This document shows, one piece after another, positions 36,326 to 48,838 of a stretch of 64,000 nt of DNA. The notes below the pieces were generated by a model. It saw nothing but the letters and a program-made list of their open reading frames with translations, did not search any database and was not told where the DNA came from. The stretch comes from Hyalella azteca (taxonomy: Eukaryota; Arthropoda; Malacostraca; Amphipoda; Hyalellidae). A program made the position numbers and the translations under genes. How positions within the stretch are numbered: position 1 is the stretch's first letter; every line of letters begins with the position of its first letter. The DNA lies in NCBI RefSeq assembly GCF_000764305.2, contig NW_025939421.1, forward strand, positions 124,001 through 188,000. Direction: 5' to 3'.

Positions 36326-39300
36326 AGAAGAGCGAGCCACAGTTAAGGGCTATAAAAGTTTTATTTATGCACAAAGAACTATAAATTTAGAATAAAAACA
36401 ATGACATATCGAGAACAAACAACTAAAGGGGAAAGGCTCTACTGACGAATATTGGAAAGCCAATCATGTCATAACTACTAGTTTGCAAACAGTGAAAAGA
36501 TAAAGTTACAAATATTTTTTTTTTAAATAAAGCTCAACCGACGAATGTTTTAATTATTGAATGAAAATAGATTGAATGTTTATTGCAGTATAGTAATGGT
36601 TAATGAAATTTTCGGATGATTATTGGAGTATTGTGATGAACGTTAAATTTATATGTATAGTGGTATTCATGGGGGATGGTGGTTACTATTGTGGTACGGT
36701 TCGTTCCGTCAATGATGATAAAGTGACACAATTATGTTCGACGAAAAATTAAGAAAAGCTGCAACTTCATTTCAAAAAGAAAAGTCCCGGAAAAAAAAAT
36801 CTTGAACTTAATTTCAAAAATTTTAATAAAGAATAAAGAATGTTACGTGTCAAGTTTTTAATTTTTGAGAAACTACTCAGTTCAATAACCCCCTGTTGTT
36901 CTTAATAGTGCCTTGAACTACAACAGAATATTTTGTGTGAATATGTTTACACATGCGGAATCGTCAATAAACGTAGCTCCAGACAAATAACTTTGAAACT
37001 ATGTTGATTACGAGTTGAATTCGTTGAAACAACGTTTGAACTACTTCATTTCATCGTTGATGCCTGGTATGGTTGCCTGGTAAAATACAATGCATGAGTG
37101 GCAGGAACCGAACCAAATCGTCAGACCACCGAAAATTTTAAAAACAAACACTCGTTCTTCTTACAAATAACATGAAAAGATAATTAATTTGAATTGTGAT
37201 CCATGAACTACCGATTTCAATGCAGAAATCCCCGAAACTCAGGAACTCAACAAAAATCTAACCCCGAGATTACGAAATTATTCGTCAAGGACTATGAGAC
37301 ACATCTTAGAAATACAAAAGAATAGTATAATTGGCAGTGAGAACGTCTAGATCACTACGTGATTATAACCTGAAGTGTGGCTTAAACGGTTTTAGGTCGA
37401 CCATACTTAAGTTCCTGTAGGTAAGAACGGCCCATGCGAACAGTAAGAAAAAAATACTGCTTAACTAAGTAGAAAAAAGCTCGGCCTAAGTAGATGAAAA
37501 AATAATGCCCAACGAAAGAAGCGGAAAATTCACCGCCATTGAACGAATTTGAAATGTATTTCAATTATTTCCATCTAAATTGTCTACATTGCAACCCTGT
37601 GGTCTGAGCGTTCACAAAAGCAACAGCACCGCAATGGCCCCGACACTAAAATGCGTTGCTGTTCGAGTTCGAGAGAACTCAAAGCCCTAGCTCTGCTAAG
37701 ACTTAAGATCCGCACTTGTAACAGAATTGTAACAATTGTTTTCTATGAGTGTGTTTATAAATGTATATGTCACGAACACAAGCGTCAGTGAAGTTTTCAC
37801 AAGCGATGTTCTTAAAACTCAGGTACAGATACGGTGACTGCTCAATCAGTGAGATCAAAATATAGAGACAATGTAAAGCAGCATAAATTGTCGTATCAAT
37901 TCTAACTGCGTTCATTGTCTGACATGAGAGCAATTTTCTGTGATGTCAGAAAATTACTGCATAACATAAGCTTACCCCAACCATAGCGAGTCTATCGCAG
38001 AGTCTCTATCATACCTTGATTTTTGTTAGGGTCAGTGCGATATATTTCAATAATTTGACCTATGTCATGGGTTTCAGAGCCACTGCTCTGAGTTTCGAAG
38101 TTACTGCTCTTGCTTTCAGAATTTAACGCTGGCACTTAGCAACCAAAATTTTGGGTCACCCACCACACAACAGCTCGGAGTATCGAAACGGTCAATCCCA
38201 AACTAGAAGAACTGAATTGCGAATTGTAAAATCTAGAACTTGGAGTTCCATTGATGCACCAGATATAATAATTGTGGCTAAGATTTAATTAGATTCATAA
38301 AACGGAGACGAATCGATAAGACTTACCCTTGGTGCTTGGTTTTGTGGAACCGTCGCAAAACCTTAACTTGAATAATAATAATAATAATAATAACCGACCA
38401 TATAATTGAGAGCAAGTGGCTAATAAAACCACAGAAAATGCATGCAGCAAAACATGATCAACCACCAAAACTAGGAGAAGAATACTGCGAGTCCGTCAGG
38501 AATAAGGTTTTACAAAACCACTTAACAAGAAAACAGACAAATCTCTCGGAAAAAAGTACAAATATTTTTAGAAAAAAAAATTGGAGACATGAAGACGTGT
38601 AATTAAGAAACGTTCGACTGAAACATATCTGATACTCTTGAGATACATTACAGTTAATGCTGATGCCTGGGAATGTTAGTGAGGGTGCGAGAGGACGAAG
38701 CTGTTCTAAAATATTAATGCAGTAGAGAAAAAATTTCGTGATTAGATTCTGAAGCGGAAAAAATCATATGCTATAGGCAATTTGCAATGAGGATGTTCAG
38801 TAGGAGCGGGTATTTATGACTATGATTTTTCAGTACGTAATTAAAATAAAAGGTTCAAATTTAATTTTTACGCATAACTTTATTATTGTTCATTGAGGGC
38901 TGCGATTGTGTGACTCGTTTTATTGGGTGATTTTCTCATCAATTCAAAGAATAAATTACATTACTTCTTCATACAAGATTGATTAACGACGGTAACTAAA
39001 ATATAAGCAAAAACACGCTCAATATAGAAAGAAATCGTGCACAGGAAGAGAACGATGACACGAATATTCGTAAAAATGGAATCGTGTTCCCGTAAAAGAC
39101 ACATCATGCTTGTGTTCGTGGGGAAAATTAATGAAATATAAATAAATGAATGTTTTCATTCACGAAGAAGGGTAAATAGCCTTCATGAATGCGATACAGG
39201 CAACAGGGCCTGTCTTATCTTATATTTGTAATGGATGAATAAGGCAAAATAATCATAGCAGAATTGAGCAAGATTTATAGAATATGAAAGCGTCAATAAA

Positions 39301-40040
39301 TAACATTCGAAATTGTTTTATGAAAGTCAGTTGGAATGATATGATGATACTTGAGTAATTAATTGCTCGAAAGAGAAACGCAAAATTGTACACGAATGAG
39401 AAATAAAGTCATGTTTCATGAATAAATTGATTATTTATTCATTTGGAAATATGGAAAGATGAATGAATGTCTAAAAGCTTTGAGAAGGAATAATGCAAGT
39501 TATACAGACGGAGACACGAAGTAAAACCTGTGTGGATGTTATCAGCGATACGAGTGATATATAAGCATGAATAATCATTGATATATAAGCATTAATGGAA
39601 ATTTAAGCATGAATTAAATTATAAACATGATTGTTTGCTTTCTTTCCGTAATTTCTCGTACTTTCATTGAAAGCAATAATAATAATAATAATGCATAAAT
39701 TTCAATAATTTCCAAAAACCTCCGCGCCTCAGTCACCATCGCTCTTAGAAATTAAATCGATCGATTAAGCTTCAATTTTTAGGGAACGCACAAAATTAAT
39801 TTATAATAAGAATATAAGTAATTACTTATACCTAAAAATATTATTGGATTGTTTAATTAGGCTGAGTGAAAGTTATTTAGACTAATTACTTGATAGCAGG
39901 GATAACTATGCTATATTGCAAATACCTGTACACAGACATGAAAGTCATTCATGATTAATACATGAATATACGAACGATGATCAACTTAATCCGGGATAAG
40001 CGAGAATTGGAAGTTATGGTGGAACAGTTTGGGGATTTGG
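36326..40040. other. Intronic sequence, no gene recognised
   Basis: AT-rich, with short AAT microsatellites at 38371-38392 and 39678-39692. A 40-nt interval at 38327-38366 has a T-rich acceptor and a strong donor but the wrong phase (see rejected items). Confidence 0.5.
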
Positions 40041-40400
40041 ACAAGTAACTAATACTCTAAAACAAGTAACTATTACTCTAATAGAAAATTAATAGAATAT
40101 GTTTACGGGTGTATTGAGAGCGTATATATGAGGTGCTAATTTCCGTATATTATAGGGAGTAATAATAATACAGGCAGCTATATTATATAATAAAGGGCTG
40201 TAGGGATTTATGGTTATATTATAGAACTACAAAGATAAGGGGATTTATATGATATATGTATACACAGCTATAGGCCGGGAGTTATATTATGGAACTACAA
40301 AGATAAGGGGCGTTATCATAGTATATGTATACACAGCTATAGGGAGTTATAGTTATATTATAGGTATACACGATATAGGAAGTTACTGGTGGAGTAACAC
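40041..40400. repeat. Irregular tandem repeat
   Basis: Repeated AGGGAGTTATATTATAG, AACTACAAAGATAAGGGG and ATATGTATACACAGCTATAG segments occur in changing order. Confidence 0.7.
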
Positions 40401-40820
40401 AATCGTTGCACATGCTTCTTCTAGCTATAACTGCGTATTTCTATTGTGTGTATGCACACGATTGTGTGAAGGTGCCACACATTCTATACACACATGTGTA
40501 TAGAATACAGCGACATGGATGCTAGAGGCGATCAATGATAACTACAACTGAAGGGATGATTACAGGACATATATCATTCAAAGGATTAGATAAGGATTAC
40601 GAGTATAGGAAGGAACACACAAAGGGTTGTATGAGGAAAATCTAATCCAGTTTTCAACTTTATCAAAAAAATTGATTGATTAAACTTTTATTCAATCAGT
40701 TTCTTGGAAGCGAATAAAAAGGTGTGTATGTTCATAATGAAATTTCTTATTTTCCTCATTATTGTGTGATTGTATTGTATGTATTTATCATTTCATCAGT
40801 AACCAATAATGCCACCATGA

Positions 40821-41092
40821 CTAGTTAATGTAAACATCCACTAGTCGTCACATCACAACTACTTAATGAGAACATCCACTAGTCACATCATGGCTAGTTA
40901 ATGAGAACATCCACTAGTCACATCATAGCTAGTTAATGAGAACACCCACTAGTCGTCACATCACGGCTAGTTAATGAGAACATCCACTAGTTTGACATCA
41001 TGGCTAGTTAATGAGAACGTCCACTAGTCATATCATGGCTAGTTAATGAGAACATCCACTAGTCATGACATCGCGGCTAATTAATGAGAAAA
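40821..41092. repeat. 35-bp minisatellite, eight copies
   Basis: The unit contains GCTAGTTAATGAGAACATCC followed by ACTAGTCACATCATG. Confidence 0.95.
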
Positions 41093-41270
41093 TTTTAAGT
41101 TCATTAGTCCACAACACACAGGACAACACTAAACAGGTACAGAAATACATATGTATACACAAGTTCTATTGGGACAACATGTACAAAACACAAAAGATCT
41201 CGCAACTACTGACGTGAACAACAAGTTTTAGTTATTTAGTTCAAATTTATTTCGTGATACCTACAAAGTT

Positions 41271-41372
41271 ATTTCGTGTATAAATTCGTTTATAGATTTC
41301 GTGTATAAATTCATTTATAGATTTCGTGTATAAATTAGTTTGCAAATTTCGTGTATAAATTCATATTTCTCA
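41271..41372. repeat. 25-bp minisatellite, four copies
   Basis: The unit is close to ATTTCGTGTATAAATTCATT plus TATAG. Confidence 0.9.
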
Positions 41373-42437
41373 TCCCCCAACATTGACCAGACCACAATAT
41401 ATTGAACTGCTAGGGCAATCATAAGGGATTCTAAATTTTCTTGAGGATAAAGTAACGATTTTCCTACGAGCGGCCGTTTTGTGTCATTACGAGCTGGATA
41501 AAAATTTCATTTTCTATTTGAGTCTGGGCAACATGTTGCTGAATTCCTATGTGCCACATTGCGTTTGGTACTTCAACTAACGCGGTTCTTGATTTTAATT
41601 AGGACCGTAAATTTTATTTCAATTCCTACAAGAACCATGACACTAATGAGAACATTTGGGCTAACTTTCTACTGGAAACAATAGCCGATTGAATTATTAT
41701 TGATGAAGCTATAATTACCCCGTTTCTTACTGAACTTTAGTAGCAAAGGAATAAAAATTAAAACTATTGAAAAAAGATGCACGAGTTTCCCCATAAACTG
41801 TCTTGCCGTCAGGATAACATATATTCGTTGATATATGATTCAACGTTAGAACGAATTCGACTAGGTTCTACTTTAAAAAAAATTAGGAAAAAATTGAAGA
41901 ATTCTTATCGCTTATAACTCGTTCGACAATTTTTTCGATCAATTAGGCTCAATTATATTTACAGCAAAATTTCCTCTAGCAATCATCATTAAACATAGAT
42001 AATTTTCCCATAATCGTATCTCATGCTAATTTTTCAATGTTAATTTTCCGCATAATATTTTCCCTACGACTATGTTCTATTTTCGATATATAATCAAGAA
42101 TAAATAAAAAAATCCGGGCTTCAGTACCTAAAATTCCGACGCAGATTTCTCAACCAGCTCCTCATTAAGAACTCAAGAAGTTCTTTTAAAAAATCATCAG
42201 AGCGGAAAAATTACAGCAATTCGGGCGATGAAAACGTAGGAATAAATGGTTAAATATTAAATATTTGGTTAAATAATGATGACGGATGTGAGTGACAATA
42301 ACCATGACCAATGTAAATATTGAAAGAAATTCCAACGACAACTATGGCAATAATAGATGCGTGAACAATGATAAAAATTGACGATGAAATAAACTTAAAT
42401 TAATAAAAATACGCGCAAGTCACGGTAGACAACGGAA
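41373..42437. other. Intronic sequence, no gene recognised
   Basis: Nothing beyond single-copy AT-rich sequence was found. Confidence 0.5.
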
Positions 42438-43200
42438 AATAAAGTAAAATTAAAAAACGGTTATCAAATCAAAAAACCAAGTCATTCATTCAGTCGTTAT
42501 ATAACCAAGTCATTCTTTCATCCTATAATCAAGAGTATCTGAGTTGTGCATTCACCGTTCTTTACGACACATTCACCGTTCTTCACGACGCATTCACCGT
42601 TCTTCACGACACATTCACCGTTCTTCACGACGCATTCACAGTTCTTCACGATGCATTCAAGTAAAATTAAAAAACGGTTATCAAATCAAAAAACCAAGTC
42701 ATTCCTTCAGTCGTTATATAACCAAGTCATTCTTTCATCCTATAATCAAGAGTACCTATCTGAGTTGTGCATTCACCGCTCTTCACGACACATTCATCGC
42801 TCGTCACGACGCATTCATCGCTCTTCACGACGCATTCATCGCTCTTCACGACGCATTCACCGTTCTTCACGACGCATTCATCGCTCTTCACGACACATTC
42901 ATCGCTCTTCACGACACATTCACCATTCTTCACGACGCATTCACCGTTCTTCACGATGCATTCATCGCTCTTTTCGACGCATTCACCGTTCTTCACGACG
43001 CATTCATCGCTCTTTTCGACGCATTCATCGTTCATCACGACGCATTCATCGCTCTTTTCGACGCATTCACCTTTCTTCACGACGCATTCACCTTTCTTCA
43101 CGACGCATTCACCTTTCTTCACGACGCATTCACCTTTCTTCACGACGCATTCACCATTCTTCACGACGCATTGGGCGTTTTTCACGACACATTCATTTAA
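42438..43200. repeat. 21-bp minisatellite, about 27 copies, plus a 117-bp flank duplication
   Basis: The unit is close to CGACGCATTCACCGTTCTTC plus A. A 117-bp segment starting AAGTAAAATTAAAAAACGG occurs at about 42440 and again at about 42660, so the array and its flank were duplicated together. The 21-bp period keeps several frames open on both strands (147-230 codons); these are by-products. Confidence 0.95.
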
Positions 43201-44598
43201 CGCACGTTGAAAGGTGCGAGCAGAGCACGCTACGTTGAATGAACGCATACACATTCACGCGCATTCAAGGCAAGCTTGTATTGAACTTCCCATACAATAC
43301 TATACTTCCCATACAAACAATACAAACGGAAAAAAAAAATATTTTGAATATTTGAGATAAACTAAATAAAATAATATAATGAGGCGCATAAAACGAAGCC
43401 GAACAATTAAAGTAGAATCGTTTAAATCACGAAATTAAAAAAAAAACTTATATAAAAACTTAAATTAGGAAAAGTCAGAAATTTCATTTGCCGCCGTGAG
43501 AGTTTCAATTGATTACATTCCAAAACTAAGGTGTAGAATGCATAAAAAACAACTGATATATGAGATACTTTATATCTTGAATTAATCTATGAAATGCATT
43601 GTTTCCTGATAAACTTGCCACACTGGACGTGCTCCAGCACTTGCTTGTTCATTGCTTAGGTGGAATATTGGTGGAATATTGGTGGAATATTGGTGGCATA
43701 TTGCAGACATTCCGAATGCTTTTTTCGTTCACATTCACGTAGCGACATTTGATTAAATTATTGCGATTGACATTGTGATAAATAACTTTTGAACTAAGGG
43801 CGTGTCTTCATCATTTTATCAACAATCTAATACAAGATTAACGCCTCGTAGCTGTTTCAGGTATAGAGATAACTCATAATATTTATGTTGTATAGCAAGA
43901 CGATTTTGAGAATTTCAACCTTTAAAATTTCAACCATCAAAGAGTAAATACCTCCGCAAGAAAGATGATAAATTGGAAGAAGCTTCAAAGTTTCGTTTCC
44001 ATTAAACTTACGCGAACAAAATGAACTAAAACCTAGCAACAAGGACACCAAGTTTATCGACCAAACAATGATTGAGAAATCATGTTTGATTCATCACCCA
44101 TCGACATTATTTATAGGCATAGGAAGAACAAAACATTTAACTTATAAGGACCTCAAGATTTGTAGGTCGTAGAAATTAAACTCTCAGAGCCACAACTACA
44201 AAAGATTCCATAGGCCTAGTGAAAAAAGTCTATGACTCCCGCATCCTGAGATTCCATAGGCCTAGAGAAGAAGTCTCTGACCCATCGCACCCAGAGATTC
44301 CATGGGCCTAGAGAAGCAGATACCGACGCACTTCAAGCAGTTAAACCAATAACCACTTCGACCACAAGGAAATAAATCTCAATTTACTGTATTATTGCGA
44401 ATAAAATTAAATTCGAAAAAAATTATAAATATGTTATCAGGAAACATTAAAAGATGATAAGTAGTGAACCAAAACTCCTTTTCTCCCACCAAAAAAAAGT
44501 CCACGAAGAACCATCATTTTAGTTACAAAGAAAAGAAAGGAATTCAAGAACATATTTCACAAGTAAAGTAGGTAGTTCCACTGAAACCCGATTCATAC
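43201..44598. other. Intronic sequence with a small repeat and the 44.0-kb microexon candidate
   Basis: Four copies of a 12-bp unit (GGTGGAATATTG) occur at 43660-43702. A 37-47-bp diverged repeat with AGATTCCATAGGCCTAG lies at 44205-44315. Confidence 0.6.
44012..44032 (-). CDS. CaMKII: Candidate CaMKII linker microexon (21 nt)
   Basis: A 21-nt segment lies between a good acceptor (minus strand GTCCTTGTTGCTAG) and a strong donor (GTAAGTTTAAT). Its phase matches a linker cassette: two bases, six codons (FSSFCS), one base. Inserted before the hub exon it would read G-FSSFCS-P-RKQEIIK. It lies in the correct intron, between the 45.7-kb and 15.4-kb exons. There is no peptide homology to support it, and short phase-compatible intervals occur by chance in 30 kb, so it is only a candidate. 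Confidence 0.33.
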
Positions 44599-44710
44599 CA
44601 CTCAGAGAAATGTATGAAACTTTGTCCAGAAATTGATGCACTTTTTGCTTTTGTACGTGCATAAAGTGAGTCACCATTTGGACACTATGACCCGTTTATT
44701 GTTCTGAGAG
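44599..44710. mobile_element. MITE-like element, family A, copy 4 (deleted)
   Basis: Starts CACTCAGAGAAATG and ends TTGTTCTGAG, with GCACTTTTTGC and GGACACTATGACCCG inside. At 112 bp it lacks the central section of the family. Confidence 0.7.
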
Positions 44711-45437
44711 ATACCGACGGCCATCGAGTAACTCAGATCAATTTGCAAGGAAAGATTTACATTAAAAGAACTTGTATTTTCGAAAACACTTTTTCAATTA
44801 AATTTCGAAAATAAAAACACTAGATAATCACTTTTTCCGCCCAAACCTCATGGCAATTTCAACTAAATACCATAAATTGGTATTCCAAATAAATACCTAT
44901 TGTGGTATCTGAGATCCAGCGTACGGTTTTCCTCTTCACAGAAAATAAATTATATAGAATATCATCAACTAAAATATCAAATGTGGTATTTAAATAACTA
45001 TCAGGATGTTAGTGATGCTGCCCAGGATAGTTAGTAGTGATGATTAGCAATATTTAAATCGCAAATTAACCACGAAATTCAACAGCAAAAAAAATACCGA
45101 GAAAATTCACCAGCTTAAAAAAACGATTTCATCGAAAATGCGGCGGATTTTCTTGGATCTTTCCATGCTATTGCAATTCCTGTAGCACGAGATAATAAAT
45201 CTTACTTTTAACGTTCTGCAAGCACATCAATTTATATATATTTTATTATGTGTTTGTGTTGCATTCACTCTCATGGTTTTCTATGGGTGTGTTATTGATA
45301 AAAATATATAATTAGAATCCCATTTCAAAGATTAAATGAAGTGTTTGTGGTCTTCAAGCATATCATTAGTTTAAATTTGTAATTAATATTATTAATTTAT
45401 ATACTTAATGATGTCTTTGTGGTTTGCAGGCACATTA
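44711..45437. other. Intronic sequence, no gene recognised
   Basis: Nothing supportable beyond AT-rich single-copy sequence. Confidence 0.5.
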
Positions 45438-45680
45438 TGTATTTAAATTAGTTAGAGGGATTATAATATGTAATGGAGTGTATTTAAATTAGTTAGAGGA
45501 GTTATAATATGTAATGGAGTGTATTTAAATTAGTTAGAGGAGTTATAATATGTGTTGGAGTGTATTTAAATTAGTTAGAGGAGTTATAATATGTACTGGA
45601 GTGTATTTAAATTAGTTATAGGAGTTATAACATGTGTTAGAGTGTATTTAAATTAGTTACAGGATATTATAATATGTACT
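45438..45680. repeat. 41-bp minisatellite, about six copies
   Basis: The unit contains TGTATTTAAATTAGTTAGAG followed by GAGTTATAATATGTA. It begins about 35 bp inside the intron, downstream of the 45.7-kb exon donor. Confidence 0.95.
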
Positions 45681-45714
45681 GAAGTGTTAGTGCATTGGCA
45701 TGCTGAGTTCTCAC

Positions 45715-45804
45715 CCTTGACGTCCTCCTCCTCGATGGTGGCGCTGGAGTCGGTGCTCTCCTTCACCTGCGAGCCGTCGCCCTTCTTGGTCACGATGCTC
45801 CTGC
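45715..45804 (-). CDS. CaMKII: CaMKII exon: start of the variable linker
   Basis: This 90-nt exon (phase 1 in, phase 1 out) completes a Ser codon. It then encodes RSIVTKKGDGSQVKESTDS and SATIEEEDVK, ending one base into the next codon. It closely resembles the linker start of invertebrate CaMKII, which joins the regulatory segment to the hub domain. The acceptor is CTCGTAG and the donor GTGAGAAC. Its last base plus CT from the 15.4-kb exon gives Ala, producing [14 protein letters not shown], the usual minimal junction. Any cassette placed after it must start with two bases and end with one, as several downstream candidates do. A C-rich minisatellite (minus-strand view) lies directly upstream of the acceptor, and an unresolved base sits at 46019. 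Confidence 0.96.
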
Positions 45805-45811
45805 CTACGAG

Positions 45812-46018
45812 GGGAGACATGGGGGTGAGGGTGAGGGGTGTGAGAGGTACGGGCGTGAGGGTTGGGGTGAGGGTGTGAGGGTTGAGAGGGCGTGAGGGGT
45901 GAGAAGGGGCAAGGGGCGTGAGAGATGGGGGTGAGGGGTGTTAGGGGCGCGAGGGGTGAGGGGCGTGAGAGGTGCGAGGGGTGTGAGGGGGTGGGGATGA
46001 AGAGGTAAGGGTGAGGAG
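45812..46018. repeat. G-rich minisatellite upstream of the 45.7-kb exon
   Basis: GGGGTGAGGGTGTGAG-like units fill about 200 bp up to an N at 46019. On the minus strand this is a C-rich tract directly before the exon acceptor. The many GGG and GGGG runs on the plus strand have G-quadruplex potential. Confidence 0.9.
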
Positions 46019-46020
46019 NT

Positions 46021-46082
46021 GTAGTTATTATCGTGCTAGTGAGATGAACATGTAGTTATTATCGTGCTAGTGAGATGAACAT
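46021..46082. repeat. 31-bp tandem duplication beside an N
   Basis: Two exact copies beginning GTAGTTATTATCGTGC follow the N at 46019. The change of repeat type at the N suggests another assembly junction. Confidence 0.9.
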
Positions 46083-46860
46083 GTAATTGTAATAGAACTG
46101 GAGAGGAAAATATATAATAGATACAAACACGATCATCTAGAAGCAAACACAGAGATTGTCTAGAAAAAAATCACATGCACTCTTCAAAACAAATCTAATT
46201 CTCGTAGGAACCAAGCAAAAAGCAAAAAAAGCTCAACGTTCAGTGGTCAGAAGCATCTCTTAACACGGAGCCAACTTTGATCTCTACGTCCAGGGCAAGA
46301 ATCTTGCTATTTTCTACCAGGAAAAATCATAATTACGCTCAAAAATCACATTTCTCCAATCAAAATAGCAAAAACACTCTGGTTAATTCAAGAATTTAGC
46401 TCTTTTACTTCAATATTTTCATTGCACGAGGAATAGCAAGGCAGTTTTTGCCTCAAAAATGAAAGTTTCTAAGTAGGAGTAGACAAATTGTCGAACATAA
46501 GGTAGTTCTTAAATGGATTCTGAAGCTTCATTGTTGAAGGGTTGAATGGGAGCTGCTTTTAAATTGATTTAAATTCAAGATAAGAGGATTAAATAGGAGC
46601 TGGTTTTGAAGCTTCACCATTACAAAAGCAGTTTTTTAACATATTTTGAAGCTTCAGTGTTGAAAGCGAGACTTTTTAAATATATTTGGAAGGTTCACGG
46701 TTAAAACAGAGCAGTTTTTTAATATATTTTGAAGCTTAAGGGTTGAAAGATCGAAGAATTGCTACTTTTATTAGGCTTTCGACGCTTCAGTGTTTAGGGA
46801 TCAAATTAAAGAAATTCTTCAACGGCTTTTGAGTCTAAGAGTTCAACGGTTAAATTAAGG
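46083..46860. other. Intronic sequence with loose GAAGCTTCA repeats
   Basis: Diverged units containing TTTTGAAGCTTCAGTGTTGA recur at 46510-46800. No coding was seen. Confidence 0.6.
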
Positions 46861-46925
46861 GTTGAAAGTTAAATTAATGGTTGAAGAGTTGAATTAAGGG
46901 TTGAAGAGTTAAATTAGAGGTTGAA
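46855..46925. repeat. Short TTGAAGGGTTAAATTA-like minisatellite
   Basis: About four copies of GGGTTGAAGAGTTAAATTA with small changes. Confidence 0.8.
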
Positions 46926-48751
46926 CAAGAGGGAGAGAAGCATGTGGTTGATGCGCATGCGCAGACTGAGCACGCAGCGGAACAAGACTCAAGGAGCTAC
47001 AAACATGACGGGTGACTGAAGTAAAAAAAACTTAATTGAGCTTAAAAAACTCAAACTCAAAAAACAAACACATTAGAAAACATTCAGGAACACAAAACAA
47101 TCGTTGCAAACCGAAAGCGGAGGAATAAAATGCAAGCAGAGATAAAACTGAGTAAAGAGCAAAGTTAACAAGAGTTTTTAGTTGTTAGGAAATACGTATA
47201 ATTAATTACATGGACATTACATATTGAAATTTAATGGCAAGGAACTGTAAAAAGAGGTCATTAGATTTTGGCCAAAAAAAAAACGTAAAAAAACGAAAAA
47301 AATTCTATCACGTTGATGAATTTCTCATAAAAACATGGAGAAAAAAAATAATTCGTGTTAGGTGACAATGAAATGGGATTATTTATTTGAATAATATCAA
47401 GAAATTAATTATTAATCGGTGAAATGAATTGTATTAATGAAGTAAAATTGCCAAAACTTAATAACTTGGAAGCTAAGCAAAAAAAGGAAGTTAAGCACCT
47501 GGAATATTCACGTCAAATATTATAATTAACAATAAATAACTTTGCAAATCACATCGAAAAAAAGGGCACTCGTCCGCTAGATTTAGGTTAAGAAAAAATT
47601 CAAAGTCAATTCATGACTGAAAAATCAATTGTTTTTTACATCATAAGTTCGGGACCGAACAACAGTTACTTTTCGGGCCATTAAATGTTTTTTAAAACAA
47701 TCTGACTTGAGCAAAAATTTGTTATGATATGGAATAAGACCTACTATTAATAATCAAAATTCAAAAGAGATATTCAAAACGAAAAGCGCGTTTATGAATT
47801 CAAAACAATGAACTCCCGAGAACTAGGAATTCAAACGCGTAATGCGAAAAGGCTTTGAAATACACGAGCTTAAGTTGCAGAAAAAAAATCACACAAAAGA
47901 CAAAAAAAAATAAAATAAACAAAAAAGAGGCAAACAACTCCAGATCGGAACGGGCTTACCCACTTTCTAATGCACGGAAGGAGGAGTAGATGAACAGGAG
48001 AGAAGTACGAAACGATAAGAAAGAGGAATAGAGAACAATTCGATTAGGCAGTTACGTGGGACAGTTTTATTCTTATTATGTACATAAATTATCTCAAATG
48101 TACTTTCGCCGAGGTCGCTCGCTACTCAAAGAAACATTACATTCTATTTATTATCTCAAATTACCTCCAATGCAATTAACCTTTATTTTGTTCTATTAAT
48201 CAAATAATATATATTTGATTTGAGTCCTATGAAAGGAATTGCTACTATCAAATTATTTTGGAACTATACATTTTCGGTTTACATTGAAACTTTTTTACTG
48301 ACAAGGGTGGAACAACATCGTTCATCAGTTCGTATCGTTCACAATCATTAATACCGTCTGCGTGAACTTTTTTGGGGTACGTTAAGAATATTTTTCAAAA
48401 ATTCTATAAATTTAATTAGTAAATAATCAAGAATTTTATGTTCGAAAAGTGAAATGATAGTTGCGAGCGACCTTGTATCATCACTAGTATAATCTTCATC
48501 AACGATGCTAAATTCTCGAAAGTGTCTACGTATTTAATAAGACAGGGCAGTCCTCAAGATTAAGATCAAACTTAGAAACTTGAGGCACGAATCCAACATT
48601 TGTGAGTTATAACTTAAACTTTGCAAGCTTTTTTGTAAAACCAGTAGCAGAACTGGTAGCTAGTTCAAAGATAATCGAAAAATTTTCTCGTGAATTCCAA
48701 TTGTAACAAATACCAAAGAATTTAAGAATTTAATCAATTTTTAAACTTGAA
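46926..48751. other. Intronic sequence, no gene recognised
   Basis: AT-rich with many short A runs. A GTAAGCCC donor-like site at about 47.95 kb has a fine pyrimidine tract upstream but only 7 nt between them. Confidence 0.5.
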
Positions 48752-48838
48752 TAGATTTCTGTGAAGGGTGTATGTGAATCTAAGTGAAGTTTGAAAAAAA
48801 TATGCATATAGCGGCATTGTATTAAAGTTCAAAACTAC
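48752..48838 (+). repeat. Dispersed repeat, family B, copy 1
   Basis: An approximately 87-bp block containing GAAGTTTGAAAAAAATATGC and TAGCGGCATTGTATTAAAG matches the reverse complement of 58221-58305 with only a few differences. Confidence 0.85.

Noticed and set aside
38327..38366. 40-nt interval with T-rich acceptor and GTAAGTC donor in the linker intron.
   Set aside because: Length is not a multiple of 3 with either acceptor (40 or 35 nt), so it would break the CaMKII frame. It could only be a poison exon.
42544..43254. Open frames of 147-230 codons on both strands.
   Set aside because: They arise from a 21-bp tandem repeat without stop codons; no start context, splice sites or domains support coding.
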